Positions 1 to 16,692 of a stretch of 64,000 nt of DNA are shown in pieces. The stretch's first letter is position 1; every line of letters begins with the position of its first letter. Under the pieces are notes generated by a model. It had not been told where the DNA came from. It searched no databases and worked only from the letters and a program-made list of their open reading frames with translations. The position numbers and the translations under genes are program-made. This DNA comes from a bacterium HR40 (GTDB lineage: Bacteria > Pseudomonadota > Alphaproteobacteria > Geminicoccales > Geminicoccaceae): assembly GCA_002898275.1 (NCBI GenBank), contig BEIQ01000001.1, forward strand, positions 303,899 through 367,898, read 5' to 3'.

Positions 1-1046
1 TGGATCATCTTGGTTCCGGTGTCCGCCTGCTGGAAATGGTTGGTGAGCGCGACCGAGTAGAATTCGCCCACCGACTCGTCCCCCTGCAGGATGCAGGATG
101 GATATTTCCAGGTGATGGCCGAGCCCGTCTCCACCTGCGTCCACGAGATCTTCGATCGGCGACCGCGGCAGATGCCGCGCTTGGTGACGAAGTTGTAGAT
201 GCCTCCCCGACCTTCGCGGTCGCCTGGATACCAATTCTGCACCGTCGAATATTTGATTTCGGCCTCGTCCAAGGCCACGAGCTCCACCACCGCGGCGTGC
301 AGCTGGTGCTCGTCGCGCATCGGTGCCGTACAGCCCTCGAGGTAGCTCACATAACTGCCCTCGTCGGCAATGATCAGCGTACGCTCGAACTGGCCGGTGC
401 CGGCAGCGTTGATACGAAAGTAGGTGGAAAGCTCCATCGGGCAGCGCACACCCTTTGGTACGTACACGAAGCTGCCATCCGAGAACACTGCCGAGTTGAG
501 AGCGGCAAAGAAATTGTCCCCAGGCGGAACCACTGAACCGAGATATTTCCGCACAAGGTCCGGATGATCTCGCACAGCCTCGGAAATCGAACAAAAGATT
601 ATGCCGAGCTCGTTAAGCTTCTTGCGGAATGTGGTCGCTACCGAAACGCTGTCGAAGACGTAGTCTACCGCCACGCCGGCCAAGATCTCTTGCTCGCGAA
701 TCGGGATGCCGAGCTTCTCGTAGGTCCGGCGAATTTCGGGGTCGATCTCGTCGAGTGACTTCGGCCGTTCCTTTTGCCGCGGGGCAGCGAAATAACTGAT
801 GGCCTGGAAGTCGATCGGCGGGAACTTCGGCTTCTGCCAGTCGGGCATCTCCATGGTCAGCCAGCGGCGGTACGCCGCGAGCCGCCATTCGGTGAGCCAT
901 TCGGGTTCGCCCTTCTTCTGCGAGATCAGGCGGATGATGTCCTCGTTGAGACCCGGCGGGACCAGCTCCTCCTCGACCTCGGTGACGAAGCCGAAGCGGT
1001 AGTCGCGCGCCACATACTCTTGGACGGTGTCGATGGTGCTCGCCAT
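1..1046 (-). CDS. sufB: Fe-S cluster assembly scaffold SufB (3'-truncated by window edge)
   Basis: Codes for the N-terminal ~348 residues of SufB, the scaffold subunit of the SufBCD complex that builds Fe-S clusters in the cytoplasm. The frame is open from the ATG to the window edge. It reads through family landmarks such as [19 protein letters not shown], the [11 protein letters not shown] segment and the [11 protein letters not shown] region, so the remaining ~130 residues lie outside. An AGGG ribosome site sits just before the ATG. It starts only 7 nt after the Rrf2 regulator gene on the same strand, the usual alphaproteobacterial head of a suf operon. The identification is secure; the rest of the operon is not visible. 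Confidence 0.96.
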   Translation of the reverse strand, partial: MASTIDTVQEYVARDYRFGFVTEVEEELVPPGLNEDIIRLISQKKGEPEWLTEWRLAAYRRWLTMEMPDWQKPKFPPIDFQAISYFAAPRQKERPKSLDEIDPEIRRTYEKLGIPIREQEILAGVAVDYVFDSVSVATTFRKKLNELGIIFCSISEAVRDHPDLVRKYLGSVVPPGDNFFAALNSAVFSDGSFVYVPKGVRCPMELSTYFRINAAGTGQFERTLIIADEGSYVSYLEGCTAPMRDEHQLHAAVVELVALDEAEIKYSTVQNWYPGDREGRGGIYNFVTKRGICRGRRSKISWTQVETGSAITWKYPSCILQGDESVGEFYSVALTNHFQQADTGTKMI

Positions 1047-1053
1047 GGATCCC

Positions 1054-1533
1054 TCAGGCTCCGGAGACTCGGTGGCTGCGATCGCGCTCGAGGGCTTCGC
1101 GTTCCTCGCGCGAGAGGAAGGCGGAGGGGATGGCCTCCACCATGTCGGCAAGGGTCACACCCTCGAGCGCCTGCCGGATCGCCAGGTTGATGCGCTGCCA
1201 GTTGGCGCGAGCGGGGCAGAGACGCTCGATCCCACAGTCGCCCTCTCCCTCCTCCACACAGGCGGTGAGCGCAATCGGTCCATCCAATGCCTCGACGATC
1301 TCGGCGATGGTGATGCGCGAAGTCGGTCGAGCGAGACCGTAGCCGCCGCGCACCCCACGGTGCGAGGCGAGCAGCCCCGCCCGACCGAGCTGCTTGAGGA
1401 TCTTGCTCGCCATGGGCGCCGGCACACCTGTCGCTTCCGCGATCTCGCTGGCGCTGTGCGCCGCCTCGGGATCGCGCGCGAGGAAGGTGAGCATGGCCAC
1501 CCCATAGTCGCACATGCGGCTGAGCCGGATCAC
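1054..1533 (-). CDS. Rrf2-family SUF system regulator (IscR/SufR-like)
   Basis: A 159-residue Rrf2 winged-helix regulator that leads the suf operon. The N-terminus ([14 protein letters not shown]) and the helix region [13 protein letters not shown]...GVRGGYGLA are typical of the family. Three cysteines follow as C-X7-C-X5-C ([19 protein letters not shown] context, near residues 93-107), the expected [2Fe-2S] ligand set, and then NWQRIN. A GTG at 1533 is chosen because it puts the conserved RLS at residues 3-5 and has GGAGG five bases upstream; an in-frame extension to 1758 lacks family similarity. It probably represses its own promoter and the suf genes when its cluster is loaded. The IscR-like role is inferred from family and position. 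Confidence 0.9.
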   Translation of the reverse strand: MIRLSRMCDYGVAMLTFLARDPEAAHSASEIAEATGVPAPMASKILKQLGRAGLLASHRGVRGGYGLARPTSRITIAEIVEALDGPIALTACVEEGEGDCGIERLCPARANWQRINLAIRQALEGVTLADMVEAIPSAFLSREEREALERDRSHRVSGA

Positions 1534-1556
1534 GCCGCCTCCGCACCCCGCGAATG

Positions 1557-1587
1557 AGGACCATATCGGTCCTGTATCGTGCTGCAA
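1557..1587 (-). promoter_or_regulatory. Predicted suf operon promoter with overlapping inverted-repeat operator
   Basis: On the minus strand a TTGCAG -35 (1587-1582) and a TATGGT -10 (1565-1560) are separated by 16 nt, about 30 nt before the regulator's GTG. The -10 lies inside a perfect inverted repeat, AGGACC-N5-GGTCCT (1557-1573). A dyad over the -10 directly before an Rrf2 gene is the expected site for autoregulation. The sequence is seen; the function is inferred. Confidence 0.5.
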
Positions 1588-1814
1588 CATGGCGACGGCG
1601 GCGCCCATGTCAACGGGGCCGCTCTGGGGGATTTGTCGCCGCGCGGAGCGCCCCGCTCTGGACGGCGCTCGTCGCCCCGCTAGCCTTGCGCCGTCCGGCG
1701 AGTGGAGCGCGAGTCCGTGCTCAGGCCCTCGACCCCTTTCCGTTTCGATTCCCGACACCTCCGGATCCGTGGAGCCGCGTCGAGCCCGCTCGCGCCGGCA
1801 GTGGAGCGCCGGTG

Positions 1815-3916
1815 ATGGCGCCCGATCCCCGGTTTGCCGTGCTCTTCGAGCCGCTGCGCATCGGTCCGGTCACGGCGCCCAACCGATTCTTCCAGGTCCC
1901 CCATTGCAACGGCATGGGCTGGCGCGATCCGGCGATGCTCGCCGCCATGCGCGCGGTCAAGGCCGAGGGGGGATGGGGAGTGGTGTGCACCGAGGAGGTG
2001 GAGATCCATCCGAGTTCGGATATCACGCCCTATGTCGAGCTCCGCCTCTGGGACGAACGCGATCTTCCGGCGCTCGCCCGGGTCTGCGACGCCATCCACG
2101 CCCACGGGGCGCTCGCCGGCATCGAGCTCTGCCACAATGGCCTCGATGCCCCCAATCACTGGAGTCGCGAGGTGCCCCTCGCCCCCTCTTCGCTGCCGGT
2201 CATCGCGGGCATCCCGCCGCTCCAGGCCGCAGCCATGGATCGCCGCGATCTCGCCGATTTCCGGAGGTGGCATCGAACCGCGGTACGGCGCGCCCTGACA
2301 GCTGGCTTCGATCTCGTCTATGTGTACGCTGGCCACGGTCTGAGCTTGCTCGAGCATTTCCTCTCGCGTCGCTTCAATGCGCGGTGCGATGCCTATGGCG
2401 GCAGCCTCGAAAACCGTGCCCGTCTGCTCGTCGAGGTGCTCGAAGAGACGCGGGCTCTCTGCGCTGGCCGCGCTGCCGTGGCCGTGCGCCTGGCGCTGCG
2501 CGAGGACCTCGGAACGGGGAGCCTCGAGCCCGCCGAGGTGCGCGAACTCGTCTCGTTGCTGGCGGATCGGCCGGATCTCTTCGACTTTTGCCTGGCCGGC
2601 TGGGATGCGGATTCGCAGAGTTCGCGTTTTGCCGCCGAGGGATTCCAGGAGGAGGCCCTGCGGGGTCTCCGGCGACTGACGCCCAAGCCGGTGGTCGGAG
2701 TCGGCCGCTACACGACACCCGATGCCATGCTGCGCATCGTGCAAAGCGGCCTCGTCGATTTCGTCGGCGCCGCCCGGCCGTCCATCGCCGACCCCTTTCT
2801 TCCCGTCAAGATCCGCGAGGGGCGTTTCGAGGACATTCGCGAGTGCATCGGCTGCAACATCTGCGTCTCCGGCGACTTCACCGTCTCGCCCATCCGCTGC
2901 ACGCAGAACTCGAGCATGGGCGAGGAAGGCCGGCGCGGCTGGCATCCCGAACGGATCCGCCCCAAGGCGCGCGAGGCGCGCGTGCTGGTGATCGGTGCCG
3001 GACCGGCGGGCCTCGAAGCCGCCTTATGGTTGGGCCGGCGCGGCTACGAGGTCGCGCTCGCCGAGGCCCGCCGCGAGGCCGGGGGTCGGGTGGCGCGCGA
3101 GGCGCGACTGCCCGGCCTTGCCGCCTGGATGCGCGTGCGCGACTGGCGGCTCGCGCAGATCCGGAAACTGCCCCAGGTGGCACTCTACCTCGACAGCCCT
3201 CTCACGGCCGCGGACGCGCTCGAGTTCGGAGCGGAGGCGGTGATGGTCGCCACCGGGGCGCGCTGGCGGACCGATGGGATCGGCCGCTTCCACACCTCGC
3301 CCCTGCCGCTCGATCCCGCCCTGCTGGTCCTCGGGCCGGATGCGCTCATGGATGGCAACCTGCCCGAGGCCGGACCGGTCGTGATCTACGACGACGATCA
3401 CTACTATCTCGGGGGTGTGCTCGCCGAGCGATTGCGCCTTGCCGGGTTCACCGTGCACCTCGTCACCCCGGAGCCCCTGGTCTCGGCCTGGACGCGGCTC
3501 ACCCTCGAGCAGGCTCGGATCCAGCGCCGGCTCCTCGAGCTCGGGGTCGAGCTCCATACCTCCGAGGCCGTCGTGGCGGGTTTCGCGGACGCCGTCGAGC
3601 TCGCCTGTGTGTTCACCGGGAGGCGGCGGTCGCTCGCCTGCCGCGCCCTCGTTCCCGTCACCGCCCGCGCGCCCGAGGATCGGCTCTACCGCGACTTGCT
3701 CGCCGCCGGAGCCGGACGCCGCGACCATCCCATCGGCACGCTGCGGCTCGTCGGCGATGCTCGTGCCCCCGCCACCATTGCCCATGCCGTCTATGCCGGT
3801 CGGCGAGCGGCCGAGGAACTGCACGCGCCCGAGCCGCGACGGCTCGTGCGGGCGCTCCCGCGCGCCCTGCCCCGCCGGCGAGGTACCGGCGCGAGACCGG
3901 TTGGGATCGGCGGGTG

Positions 3917-3917
<1 letters not shown>
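1815..3917 (+). CDS. Trimethylamine/dimethylamine dehydrogenase-type FMN/[4Fe-4S] flavoprotein
   Basis: A 700-residue protein of the trimethylamine dehydrogenase family: an FMN TIM barrel (residues ~1-340), a ferredoxin-like cysteine cluster, then a Rossmann dinucleotide module (VLVIGAGPAGLEAA, ~395 onward). Cys31 in QVPHCNG fits the cysteine that carries covalent 6-S-cysteinyl FMN. CIGCNIC...C supplies the four [4Fe-4S] ligands, and the catalytic Tyr and His occur in VYVYAGH. The residue matching Tyr60 of the trimethylamine enzyme appears to be Glu61, so the substrate is probably another N-methylated compound such as a secondary amine or N-methyl amino acid. The ATG is chosen because homology begins within a few residues of it. 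It is translationally coupled to the following EamA transporter. Confidence 0.88.
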
Positions 3918-6179
<2,262 letters not shown>

Positions 6180-6220
6180 GCCCGAGGCGACCGTCGGCGC
6201 CGCTCGGGCGGTCGAAACGT

Positions 6221-6250
6221 CGACCCCGGCCGGGGGACCGGCCGGGGTCG
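6221..6250. terminator. Hairpin between convergent aminotransferase gene and katG
   Basis: A perfect 13-bp GC stem (6221-6233 with 6238-6250) closed by a GGGA loop lies midway between the two converging stop codons. There is no clear U-tract on either strand, so it may act as a two-way roadblock or an mRNA end stabiliser, not a textbook intrinsic terminator. Confidence 0.6.
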
Positions 6251-6272
6251 TGGCGCGACGGTCGAGACCGCC

Positions 6273-8600
<2,328 letters not shown>

Positions 8601-9494
8601 TTAGAAGGATTCCAACTTATCGCTGCCATTGCGGCGGCGATCGTCCGCGTTCGCGACCACGAGGACCCGGGGCAGACCGGCGAGATCCGCAAGCTCGTCG
8701 ATCACCGCGAGGCCGGCCTCGGCGAACACAGCGGCGATGGACGACGCGCGCCCAGCCGCCAGCTCGAGAACGGCCACACCCTCTGGCGCAAGGATGCGAG
8801 GGAGGTCGGCGGCGATCGCCCGGTAGGCCTCGAGGCCCGAGGGGCCGGAAGCGAGCGCGAGAGCCGGCTCGAAAGCGAGCTCCGGCGGCGCGGCGGCGAG
8901 TTCGGCGGTGGTGAGATAGGGAGGGTTGGCGATGACGAGGTCGAAGGGACCGGCAAGCGCCTCGGCGAAATGCGTGCAGACGAAACGGGCGCGCTCCTGC
9001 ACCCCATGGGTCACGGCGTTGCGGCGGGCGAGCCGCAGGGCTGGAAGCGAGAGGTCGGTGCCGATCGCGAAGCTGTGCGGCAGCTCCAAGAGCAACGCGA
9101 TCATCAGACATCCCGACCCGGTACCGATATCGACCATCCGCAAACATGGCGCCCGGCGGTCTGCCAGCCGCTCGACGGCGACATCGACGAGCAGTTCGCT
9201 TTCCGGTCGAGGCACCAGCACCTCTGGGCCGACCTCGAACACGAGTCCGCGGAACTCCTTCCGGCCGAGCACATAGGCGAGAGGTTCGCGCCGGAGGCGC
9301 CGGCCAACCAGGGCCTCGAGCCGTTCCTCCTCGACCGGCGAAAGGTGGCGTTCGGGGGAGGCGAGTTGGGCCTCGCGGGATAGGCCGGTCGCCTGCTCGA
9401 TGAGCAGCCGGGCTTCGAGCCGGGGTAGCTCGATGCCGGCTCGCTCGAGGCGGCGGACGGTTGCAGCCAGGGCAGCGCCGAGGCTGCGACTCAC
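8601..9494 (-). CDS. prmC: Peptide chain release factor N5-glutamine methyltransferase PrmC (HemK)
   Basis: A 297-residue SAM-dependent methyltransferase that methylates the glutamine of the GGQ motif in release factors. The SAM-binding motif I is [18 protein letters not shown], and the catalytic NPPY motif is present ([11 protein letters not shown]). The N-terminal helical domain carries [12 protein letters not shown] at its border. It overlaps the 3' end of prfA, the gene of its substrate, by 4 nt (ATGA), so synthesis of the enzyme and its target is coupled. Last gene of the run before katG. Confidence 0.96.
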   Translation of the reverse strand: MSRSLGAALAATVRRLERAGIELPRLEARLLIEQATGLSREAQLASPERHLSPVEEERLEALVGRRLRREPLAYVLGRKEFRGLVFEVGPEVLVPRPESELLVDVAVERLADRRAPCLRMVDIGTGSGCLMIALLLELPHSFAIGTDLSLPALRLARRNAVTHGVQERARFVCTHFAEALAGPFDLVIANPPYLTTAELAAAPPELAFEPALALASGPSGLEAYRAIAADLPRILAPEGVAVLELAAGRASSIAAVFAEAGLAVIDELADLAGLPRVLVVANADDRRRNGSDKLESF

Positions 9495-10579
9495 CGGCTC
9501 TCGCCCTCGAAGTGGGCGAGACGGGCGGCGCGATCCTCGGCGATCAAGGCATCGAGGATCTCGTCGAGCGCTTCGCCCGAGAGCACCTCATCGAGCTTGT
9601 AGAGGGTGAGGCCGATGCGGTGATCGGTGACCCGGTTTTGCGGAAAATTGTAGGTGCGGATGCGTTCCGAGCGGTCGCCGGTGCCGATCTGCACGCGGCG
9701 ATCGGCGGCACGCGCCCGCTCCTGCTCGAGGCGTTGCCGTTCGAGCAGCCGCGCGCGCAGGATCTGGAGCGCCCGAGCGCGGTTGCGGTGCTGCGACTTC
9801 TCGTCCTGGATCGAGACCGTGATCCCGGTCGGAAGATGGGTGATGCGGACGGCGCTCTCGGTGCGGTTGACGTGCTGGCCGCCCGCACCCGAGGCGCGGA
9901 ACACGTCGATCCGGAGGTCCTTTTCGTCGAGTTGGAGGTCGACCTCTTCCGCCTCCGGCAGCACCGCGACGGTCGCGGCGGAGGTGTGGATCCGGCCTTG
10001 GGCCTCGGTCACGGGCACGCGCTGCACCCGATGGACCCCTGCCTCGTATTTGAGGCGCGCATAGGCGCCGCGCCCGGCGACCAGGGCCACCGCCTCGCGC
10101 ACACCGCCCCGTTCGGTCTCGCTCAGGCTGAGGATCTCGAACCGCCAGCCGTGCTTTTGGGCCCAGCGCTGGTACATGCGCAGGAGATCGGCGGCGAACA
10201 GGGCCGCTTCCTCGCCTCCCGTCCCGGCGCGGATCTCGAGGATGGCGCTCTTGTCGTCGAAGGCGTCTTTCGGCAGGAGTGCGAGCCGGATCTCGCGCTC
10301 GAGCTCCTCGAGTCGCCGCTCCACCCGCTGCAACTCGTCACGGGCGAGGGCACGCATCTCCGGCTCGCCGGCCTCCTCGCTGGCGAGGGCCTCGAGTTCC
10401 TGGCGTTCCTGCCGCAGGCGCTGCCATTCCTCGATATGGGCGACGATCGGGGCGAGTTCGGCGTGCTCGCGCGCGAGCCCGGCATAGACCGAAGGGGTCG
10501 CCTCGCTCATCAGGGCCTCGAGTTCCTGCTTGCGGGCGAGCAGGGCTTCGAGGCGCCGCTCGAAGCCAGCACGGCTCAT
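9491..10579 (-). CDS. prfA: Peptide chain release factor 1
   Basis: A 362-residue class I release factor that reads UAA and UAG. The stop-codon recognition tripeptide appears as PVT ([14 protein letters not shown]), which separates RF1 from RF2 (SPF). The catalytic GGQ is at residues 233-235 in [12 protein letters not shown] and is the target of PrmC encoded next door. Starts inside the hisS stop (4-nt overlap) and ends inside the prmC start (4-nt overlap), so three translation genes form one transcript. Confidence 0.97.
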   Translation of the reverse strand: MSRAGFERRLEALLARKQELEALMSEATPSVYAGLAREHAELAPIVAHIEEWQRLRQERQELEALASEEAGEPEMRALARDELQRVERRLEELEREIRLALLPKDAFDDKSAILEIRAGTGGEEAALFAADLLRMYQRWAQKHGWRFEILSLSETERGGVREAVALVAGRGAYARLKYEAGVHRVQRVPVTEAQGRIHTSAATVAVLPEAEEVDLQLDEKDLRIDVFRASGAGGQHVNRTESAVRITHLPTGITVSIQDEKSQHRNRARALQILRARLLERQRLEQERARAADRRVQIGTGDRSERIRTYNFPQNRVTDHRIGLTLYKLDEVLSGEALDEILDALIAEDRAARLAHFEGESR

Positions 10580-11828
10580 GCCTCGGCGGCCCCGAGTTCG
10601 CGCAGCATCGCGGCGAGGGCGTCACGGGATACCACCCGTTCCTCGCCGGTGTCGAGATCGCGCAGGCGGACCACTCGGCGCGCCAGTTCGATCTCGCCGA
10701 GGGAGAGGGCGAAACGACAGTTGCGCCGGTCGGCGCGCTTCATCCGCTGGCTCGGGCGGCCGTGGTAGGCGATGTCGACGACGAAGCCCTGCCGTCTGAG
10801 CTCCATGGCGAGGAGCCAGGCCTCGCGTTCCGCTTCGTCACCCACCGGGATGACCGCCGTCGGCCGCACAGCCGCAGGCGCGGCCGGCAACAGCATGGCC
10901 AGCCGCTCCACGCCTCCCGCCCAGCCGATACCGGCGATGTCGGGCCCACCCATTTGCTTGACGAGCCCGTCGTAACGCCCGCCGGCGATCACCGCGCCCT
11001 GGGCGCCGAGCTCCTGGGTCACGAATTCGAAAGTCGTATGAGTGTAGTAGTCGAGACCGCGCACGAGCTTCGGCTCGACGCGGTAGGGAATGTCGAGGAG
11101 ATCGAGGCCCGCGCACACCCTGGCGAAGAAATGACGACTTTCGCGGTCGAGATAATCGGAGAACAGGGGGGCTTCGGCGAGCAGTTCGCGGTCGCCCGGA
11201 TCCTTGCTGTCGAGGATCCGCAGCGGATTGCGCTCGAGCCGCAGACGGCTGTCCGGTGACAGCCGGTCCTCGTGACGGCGCAGATAGGCGACGAGGGCCT
11301 CGCGATAGGCGGCGCGGCTCGCCACATTGCCCAGACTGTTGATCTGGAGCTCGACTCGGTCGGCGACCCCGAGTTCCTCGAGGAGGTGGCGGCCGAGGGC
11401 GATCGTCTCGACGTCGGCCTCCGGCTCCGGGGCGCCTATGATCTCGATACCGATCTGGTGGAACTGGCGCAACCTGCCTTTCTGCGGGCGCTCGTAGCGA
11501 AACATCGGCCCGCAGTAGAAAAACTTGACTGGCAGATCCTGGAACAAACCACCACTGATGACAGCTCGGACGATGCTCGCCGTGTTCTCGGGCCGGAGTG
11601 TGATGCTGTCACCCCCGCGGTCCTCGAACGTATACATCTCTTTTGTGACGACGTCCGAGGTCTCGCCGAGAGTGCGAGAGAACACCTCGGTGAACTCGAA
11701 GATCGGGGTCTCGATCTCCTCGAAGGCATAGCGCACGGCGAGGCGCCGACCGGTCTCGGCGACCAGGCGGTGGCGTCGGAGCGTCTCGCCGAAGAGATCG
11801 TGGGTGCCCCGCACCGGCCGCAGACGGC

Positions 11829-11832
<4 letters not shown>
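10576..11832 (-). CDS. hisS: Histidyl-tRNA synthetase
   Basis: A 418-residue class II synthetase. Motif 1 lies around [17 protein letters not shown], motif 2 around [20 protein letters not shown], and the histidine-specific motifs [14 protein letters not shown] and AGGRYDGL are present, followed by motif 3 ([11 protein letters not shown]) and a C-terminal anticodon-binding domain. It overlaps ispG upstream and prfA downstream by 4 nt each. The insert between motifs 2 and 3 is of ordinary bacterial size. Confidence 0.96.
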
Positions 11833-13100
<1,268 letters not shown>

Positions 13101-13180
13101 CGCGAAGGATTCCCGATAGCGAGAACTGCCGATCCCAGCGGATATGGCCCGCCGCCGCGGCGCCGGCAACGGCGCGGCGG

Positions 13181-14233
13181 TTAGCGTGGCGCCGAGGCTG
13201 CGGTCGATGCCCGCAGATCGAGGGGGAGGTCGCGGATGACCGCGCCTGCCTCGCCCAAAAGGCCGCGATTCTGACCGTCGACGACGAGCTCGATGGCGCC
13301 GGCGTCACCGACCCACAACAGGAGGTCGTTCCGCTGAGCGAGCGGCCAGCGATCGCCGGGAGCGAGGGTACGGGTGCGGATATAGCTGCCATCGCGGCTG
13401 CGTACCTGGACCCAGGCCGGTGCGCGAGCGACAAGCTCGATCTGGTCGGCGGTCGTCCCCGATGCCGAAGAGGCAGCCGGAAGTCCGCTACCGGCCGCGC
13501 GCGCGGGTGGTTTCGGCCCGCTCACTTCAGCCGCCACGGCACTCGTCCCGTCACGGCCTAGCGAGGCTTCGACCCCCTCCCGTCCGGCATGCACGGGAGC
13601 ACCTCCGATGCCGACCGTCACCGGCGGTACCCGTTCGCTCGCCCGCAGCTTCTCCGGCAGCTGCGCCGGGCCGTCGTTGGCGACGGTCCCAGCCGTCGGC
13701 AGAATGGCGCCCGGCTGGGAGGGAACCGAGTCGCTCGTGCGCTCGGAAGGGGTGGTGCGGGTGGTCTCGGACGCCGGGACGGGCGCGGTGGCCGTGGCCA
13801 CCGACTGGTCGAGTTGCGGGCGCAGGCCCTGCCAAAGCAGCGCACCCCCGGCGACGAGGACGAGAGCCGCGGCCACCGGCAACGGCCGCAAGCGGATCCG
13901 ACGCGACGCGGATGCGGCCCCCGCCGCTCCTTGCTGCGGTCGCGGCTCCACCACCTCCTTCACGCGGCGGACCACCTCCGGCCCGTCGAAACCGAGGTAG
14001 TCGGCATAGCTCCGCAAGAAGCCGTAGGCGTAGACGCGCCCGGGGAAGACCTCGTATTCGGCGCGTTCGAGGGCCTCGAGATAGGAGGGTTTGATCCGCA
14101 AGAAGCTGGCGATCCCGGAGAGATCCTCGCCCCGCTGCTCGCGGGCCTCGCGCAGGGCTCGACCGACACCCTGGAGATAGGCTCGGACTTCGGGGCTGAG
14201 CTCGTGGAACTTGCTTGCGAGGCTAGCGCTCAT
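13181..14233 (-). CDS. rodZ: RodZ-like cell-shape protein (HTH-TM-DUF4115)
   Basis: A 350-residue bitopic membrane protein. An N-terminal Xre-type helix-turn-helix (residues ~20-90, [19 protein letters not shown] and [18 protein letters not shown]) faces the cytoplasm and would bind MreB. One membrane helix follows (~112-132, [17 protein letters not shown]), then a Pro/Thr/Ser-rich linker and a C-terminal DUF4115 domain (~270-340). This is the architecture of RodZ, which couples MreB to wall synthesis. It sits 80 nt upstream of ispG, a pairing also common elsewhere in proteobacteria. The low-complexity linker is long but normal for the family. Confidence 0.85.
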   Translation of the reverse strand: MSASLASKFHELSPEVRAYLQGVGRALREAREQRGEDLSGIASFLRIKPSYLEALERAEYEVFPGRVYAYGFLRSYADYLGFDGPEVVRRVKEVVEPRPQQGAAGAASASRRIRLRPLPVAAALVLVAGGALLWQGLRPQLDQSVATATAPVPASETTRTTPSERTSDSVPSQPGAILPTAGTVANDGPAQLPEKLRASERVPPVTVGIGGAPVHAGREGVEASLGRDGTSAVAAEVSGPKPPARAAGSGLPAASSASGTTADQIELVARAPAWVQVRSRDGSYIRTRTLAPGDRWPLAQRNDLLLWVGDAGAIELVVDGQNRGLLGEAGAVIRDLPLDLRASTAASAPR

Positions 14234-14254
14234 GGCACTCTTCTACCCCGGGAT

Positions 14255-14267
14255 GTTATACGCGTAT
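14255..14267 (-). promoter_or_regulatory. Possible rodZ promoter element with short palindrome
   Basis: In the 125-nt gap before rodZ, the minus strand reads TATAAC (14260-14255) inside the palindrome ATACGCGTAT (14258-14267), 20-30 nt before the ATG. The spot is AT-rich against a GC-rich background. No convincing -35 was found at 16-18 nt, so this is a weak candidate. Confidence 0.3.
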
Positions 14268-14358
14268 GCGACCGCCTGAGGCATCGGCAAACTAGCAGAG
14301 GGCTCCCAGTGTGCCAAAGGTTTTTCACCGCCAGTTCAGCGAAGCTAATGCCCGAACT

Positions 14359-16692
14359 TTAGGAATGTGTTAATGGCAGCGGCACGGCGTGGTCGCGGGC
14401 ATAGGCCTCGAGCTCGCTGCGGAGGCTGCGTCGCGGACGCTGCAACAGGCTGTCCACGAAGCGGGTGAGGCGGCCGAGGTCGAGGGCGCGCAGGGTCGCT
14501 TTGACGGCGAGCAACTCCGAGGGTGCCACCGAGAGATGGCGGAGGCCGACGGCGACCAGCGCCATCGCCTCGAGCGGTCGGCTCGCCATTTCGCCGCACA
14601 CCGACAGACGTACGCCGCAGGCCGCACAGCGTCGGGCGAGATCGCGGAACAGCGACAGGGCGGCTGGGGCCAGCACATCGTAGCGATCCACGAGCCGCGG
14701 GCTGCCGCGGTCGGCAGCGAAGAGAAACTGGACGAGGTCATTGCTGCCCACGGACAGGAAATCGGCCTCCGCGCACAGCGCTTCGAGTTGCCAGAATAGC
14801 GCCGGCACCTCGAACATGGCGCCCACCTCGAGACCGGTCGGCAGCTCCCAGCCGCGGCGCTTGGCCTCCTCCAGTTCGAGCTCGAGGACCCGGCGTGCGG
14901 CGACGAATTCGCCCACCTCGGCGACCATGGGGAACATGAGGGAGAGGCGGCGACCGCGAGCGGCGTAGAGCAGCGCCCGCAGCTGCTGGCGCAGGACCGA
15001 CGGCCGGTCGAGGGTCGTCCGAAGACCGCGCCAGCCCATCGCCGGGTTGGCCTCGCTCGGCATGCGCCAATAGGCGAGGGGCTTGTCGCTGCCGATGTCG
15101 AGGGTGCGAAAGAGTACCGGAACATCGCCCGCGCGGTCGAGGACCTGGCCGTAGAGCCGCGCCTGCTCGCGCCAGTTCGGCCAGCTGGGTGCGGCGATGA
15201 AGGCGAATTCGGTGCGGAACAGGCCGCAGCCGTCGGCGCCGAGTCGCCGCACCTCGTCGAGTTCGATGGGAAAGGCGGCATTGAGGTGGAGGTGGATGCG
15301 GACCCCATCGCGGGTGACACAGGGCTCGAAGCGCAGCGCGTCGAGGGTGCGCGAGCGGGCGCGGCGCACGCGCTCGGCCTCGGCAAAGGCCTCGAGCATA
15401 TCCTCGTCAGGTCGCGCTACCACGAGGCCCTGACCGGCATCCACCGCCACCGGATCGCCCGGTTCGATGCGGGTCATCGCGCCCTCGACGCGGCCCACCA
15501 TGGGCAAGCCGAAGGAGCGGGCCACGAGGGTGACGTGCGCCGTCGGCGATCCTTCCTCGAGCACGATGGCGCGCAGGCGCGACGGATCGAAGGCGACGAG
15601 CTCCGTGGCGGTGAGGTCGCGGGCCACCAGAACCGTGCCCTCGGGAACCGCGCGCGCCTCCGCCACCGGGTCGCGGCCGGCGAGATGGAGCAGGAGGCGG
15701 TTGGCAATGTCGTCGAGGTCCTGCAGCCGTTCGCGCAGGTAGGGATCGCTCGCATGCTCGAGATGCAGCCGGTTCTCCTCCTGGATCCGGCGCACGGCCG
15801 CCTCGGCGCTCAACCCGGTCAGGATCGCGTCGTGCATCCGCCGCAGCCAGCCGGTGTCGTCGGCGAACATCCGGTAGACTTCGAGGATCTCGCGATGGTC
15901 CGATCGCGCACGCTCGGCTTCGGCGATCGCGGCGTCGAGCGATCGGCGCAGGGCGGCGAGCGCCTGCTCGAGCCTTTGGATCTCCGCTTCGGGATCCTCC
16001 GCGACCAGTCGGCCGATCTCGATGCGCGGGGCGTGCAGCCAAGCCCGGCCGATGCCGATGCCATCGACGAGCCGCACGCCATCGAGTCGCACCGGTCCCA
16101 CCGGTCGCATCTCGATATCGGTGAAGCGGCTCGGATCGAGGATGCCGCCGCTGACCAGGATCTCGGCCAGAACCGTGGCGATGATCTGCAGCGCCTCGAT
16201 CTCTTCCTCGTGATAGCGGCGCGCCGCCCGGTTCTGCACCACGAGCACCCCGAGCACGCGACCGCCACGCACGATCGGCACGCCGAGGAAGGAGCGGAAC
16301 TGCTCCTCGCGGGTTTCGGGGCGATAGAGAAAGTTCGGATGGGAGAAGGCATCGTCGGTGGCGATCACTTCGCCGCGGGCGGCGATGGTCCCCACCAACC
16401 CCTGGCCGACCGCCAACCGGGTGACGTGCACCGACTCCGGCGCGAGCCCCTCGCTCGCGAAGAGCTCGAGCTGGTCACCGGCGCGCAGGATATAAAGCGA
16501 GCACACATCCGCCACGAGATTGGCGGCGATCGCTCGCACGATGCGGTCGAGCCGGGTCTGCGGATCGCCGTGATCGCGCTGGAGGGCGACGAGCTGGCGC
16601 AGGAGCGGCCGCGCTCCTGGCACCGTCGCCGGCCGACGCGTCTCGCCGGTCCGGCTCTCGCTGCTCTCGCCGCGACCGGCGCGCACGCTCAT
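14359..16692 (-). CDS. ptsP: Phosphoenolpyruvate-protein phosphotransferase PtsP (EI-Ntr)
   Basis: A 777-residue first enzyme of the nitrogen phosphotransferase system: it takes phosphate from PEP and hands it to NPr (PtsO). An N-terminal GAF domain (~45-185, with QGLVGTIAARGEV and FRSFLGVPIVRGGRVLGVLVVQN) senses a metabolite, probably glutamine. A linker leads to the enzyme I body with the phospho-accepting His386 in SPTAHVTLVARSFGLPMVG and the PEP-binding barrel (FRTEFAF, VGSNDLVQFLFAADR, CGEMASRP). It overlaps the preceding nitronate monooxygenase gene by 4 nt. Linkage lysC-ptsP-prfA-prmC is conserved in alphaproteobacteria. Confidence 0.95.
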   Translation of the reverse strand: MSVRAGRGESSESRTGETRRPATVPGARPLLRQLVALQRDHGDPQTRLDRIVRAIAANLVADVCSLYILRAGDQLELFASEGLAPESVHVTRLAVGQGLVGTIAARGEVIATDDAFSHPNFLYRPETREEQFRSFLGVPIVRGGRVLGVLVVQNRAARRYHEEEIEALQIIATVLAEILVSGGILDPSRFTDIEMRPVGPVRLDGVRLVDGIGIGRAWLHAPRIEIGRLVAEDPEAEIQRLEQALAALRRSLDAAIAEAERARSDHREILEVYRMFADDTGWLRRMHDAILTGLSAEAAVRRIQEENRLHLEHASDPYLRERLQDLDDIANRLLLHLAGRDPVAEARAVPEGTVLVARDLTATELVAFDPSRLRAIVLEEGSPTAHVTLVARSFGLPMVGRVEGAMTRIEPGDPVAVDAGQGLVVARPDEDMLEAFAEAERVRRARSRTLDALRFEPCVTRDGVRIHLHLNAAFPIELDEVRRLGADGCGLFRTEFAFIAAPSWPNWREQARLYGQVLDRAGDVPVLFRTLDIGSDKPLAYWRMPSEANPAMGWRGLRTTLDRPSVLRQQLRALLYAARGRRLSLMFPMVAEVGEFVAARRVLELELEEAKRRGWELPTGLEVGAMFEVPALFWQLEALCAEADFLSVGSNDLVQFLFAADRGSPRLVDRYDVLAPAALSLFRDLARRCAACGVRLSVCGEMASRPLEAMALVAVGLRHLSVAPSELLAVKATLRALDLGRLTRFVDSLLQRPRRSLRSELEAYARDHAVPLPLTHS

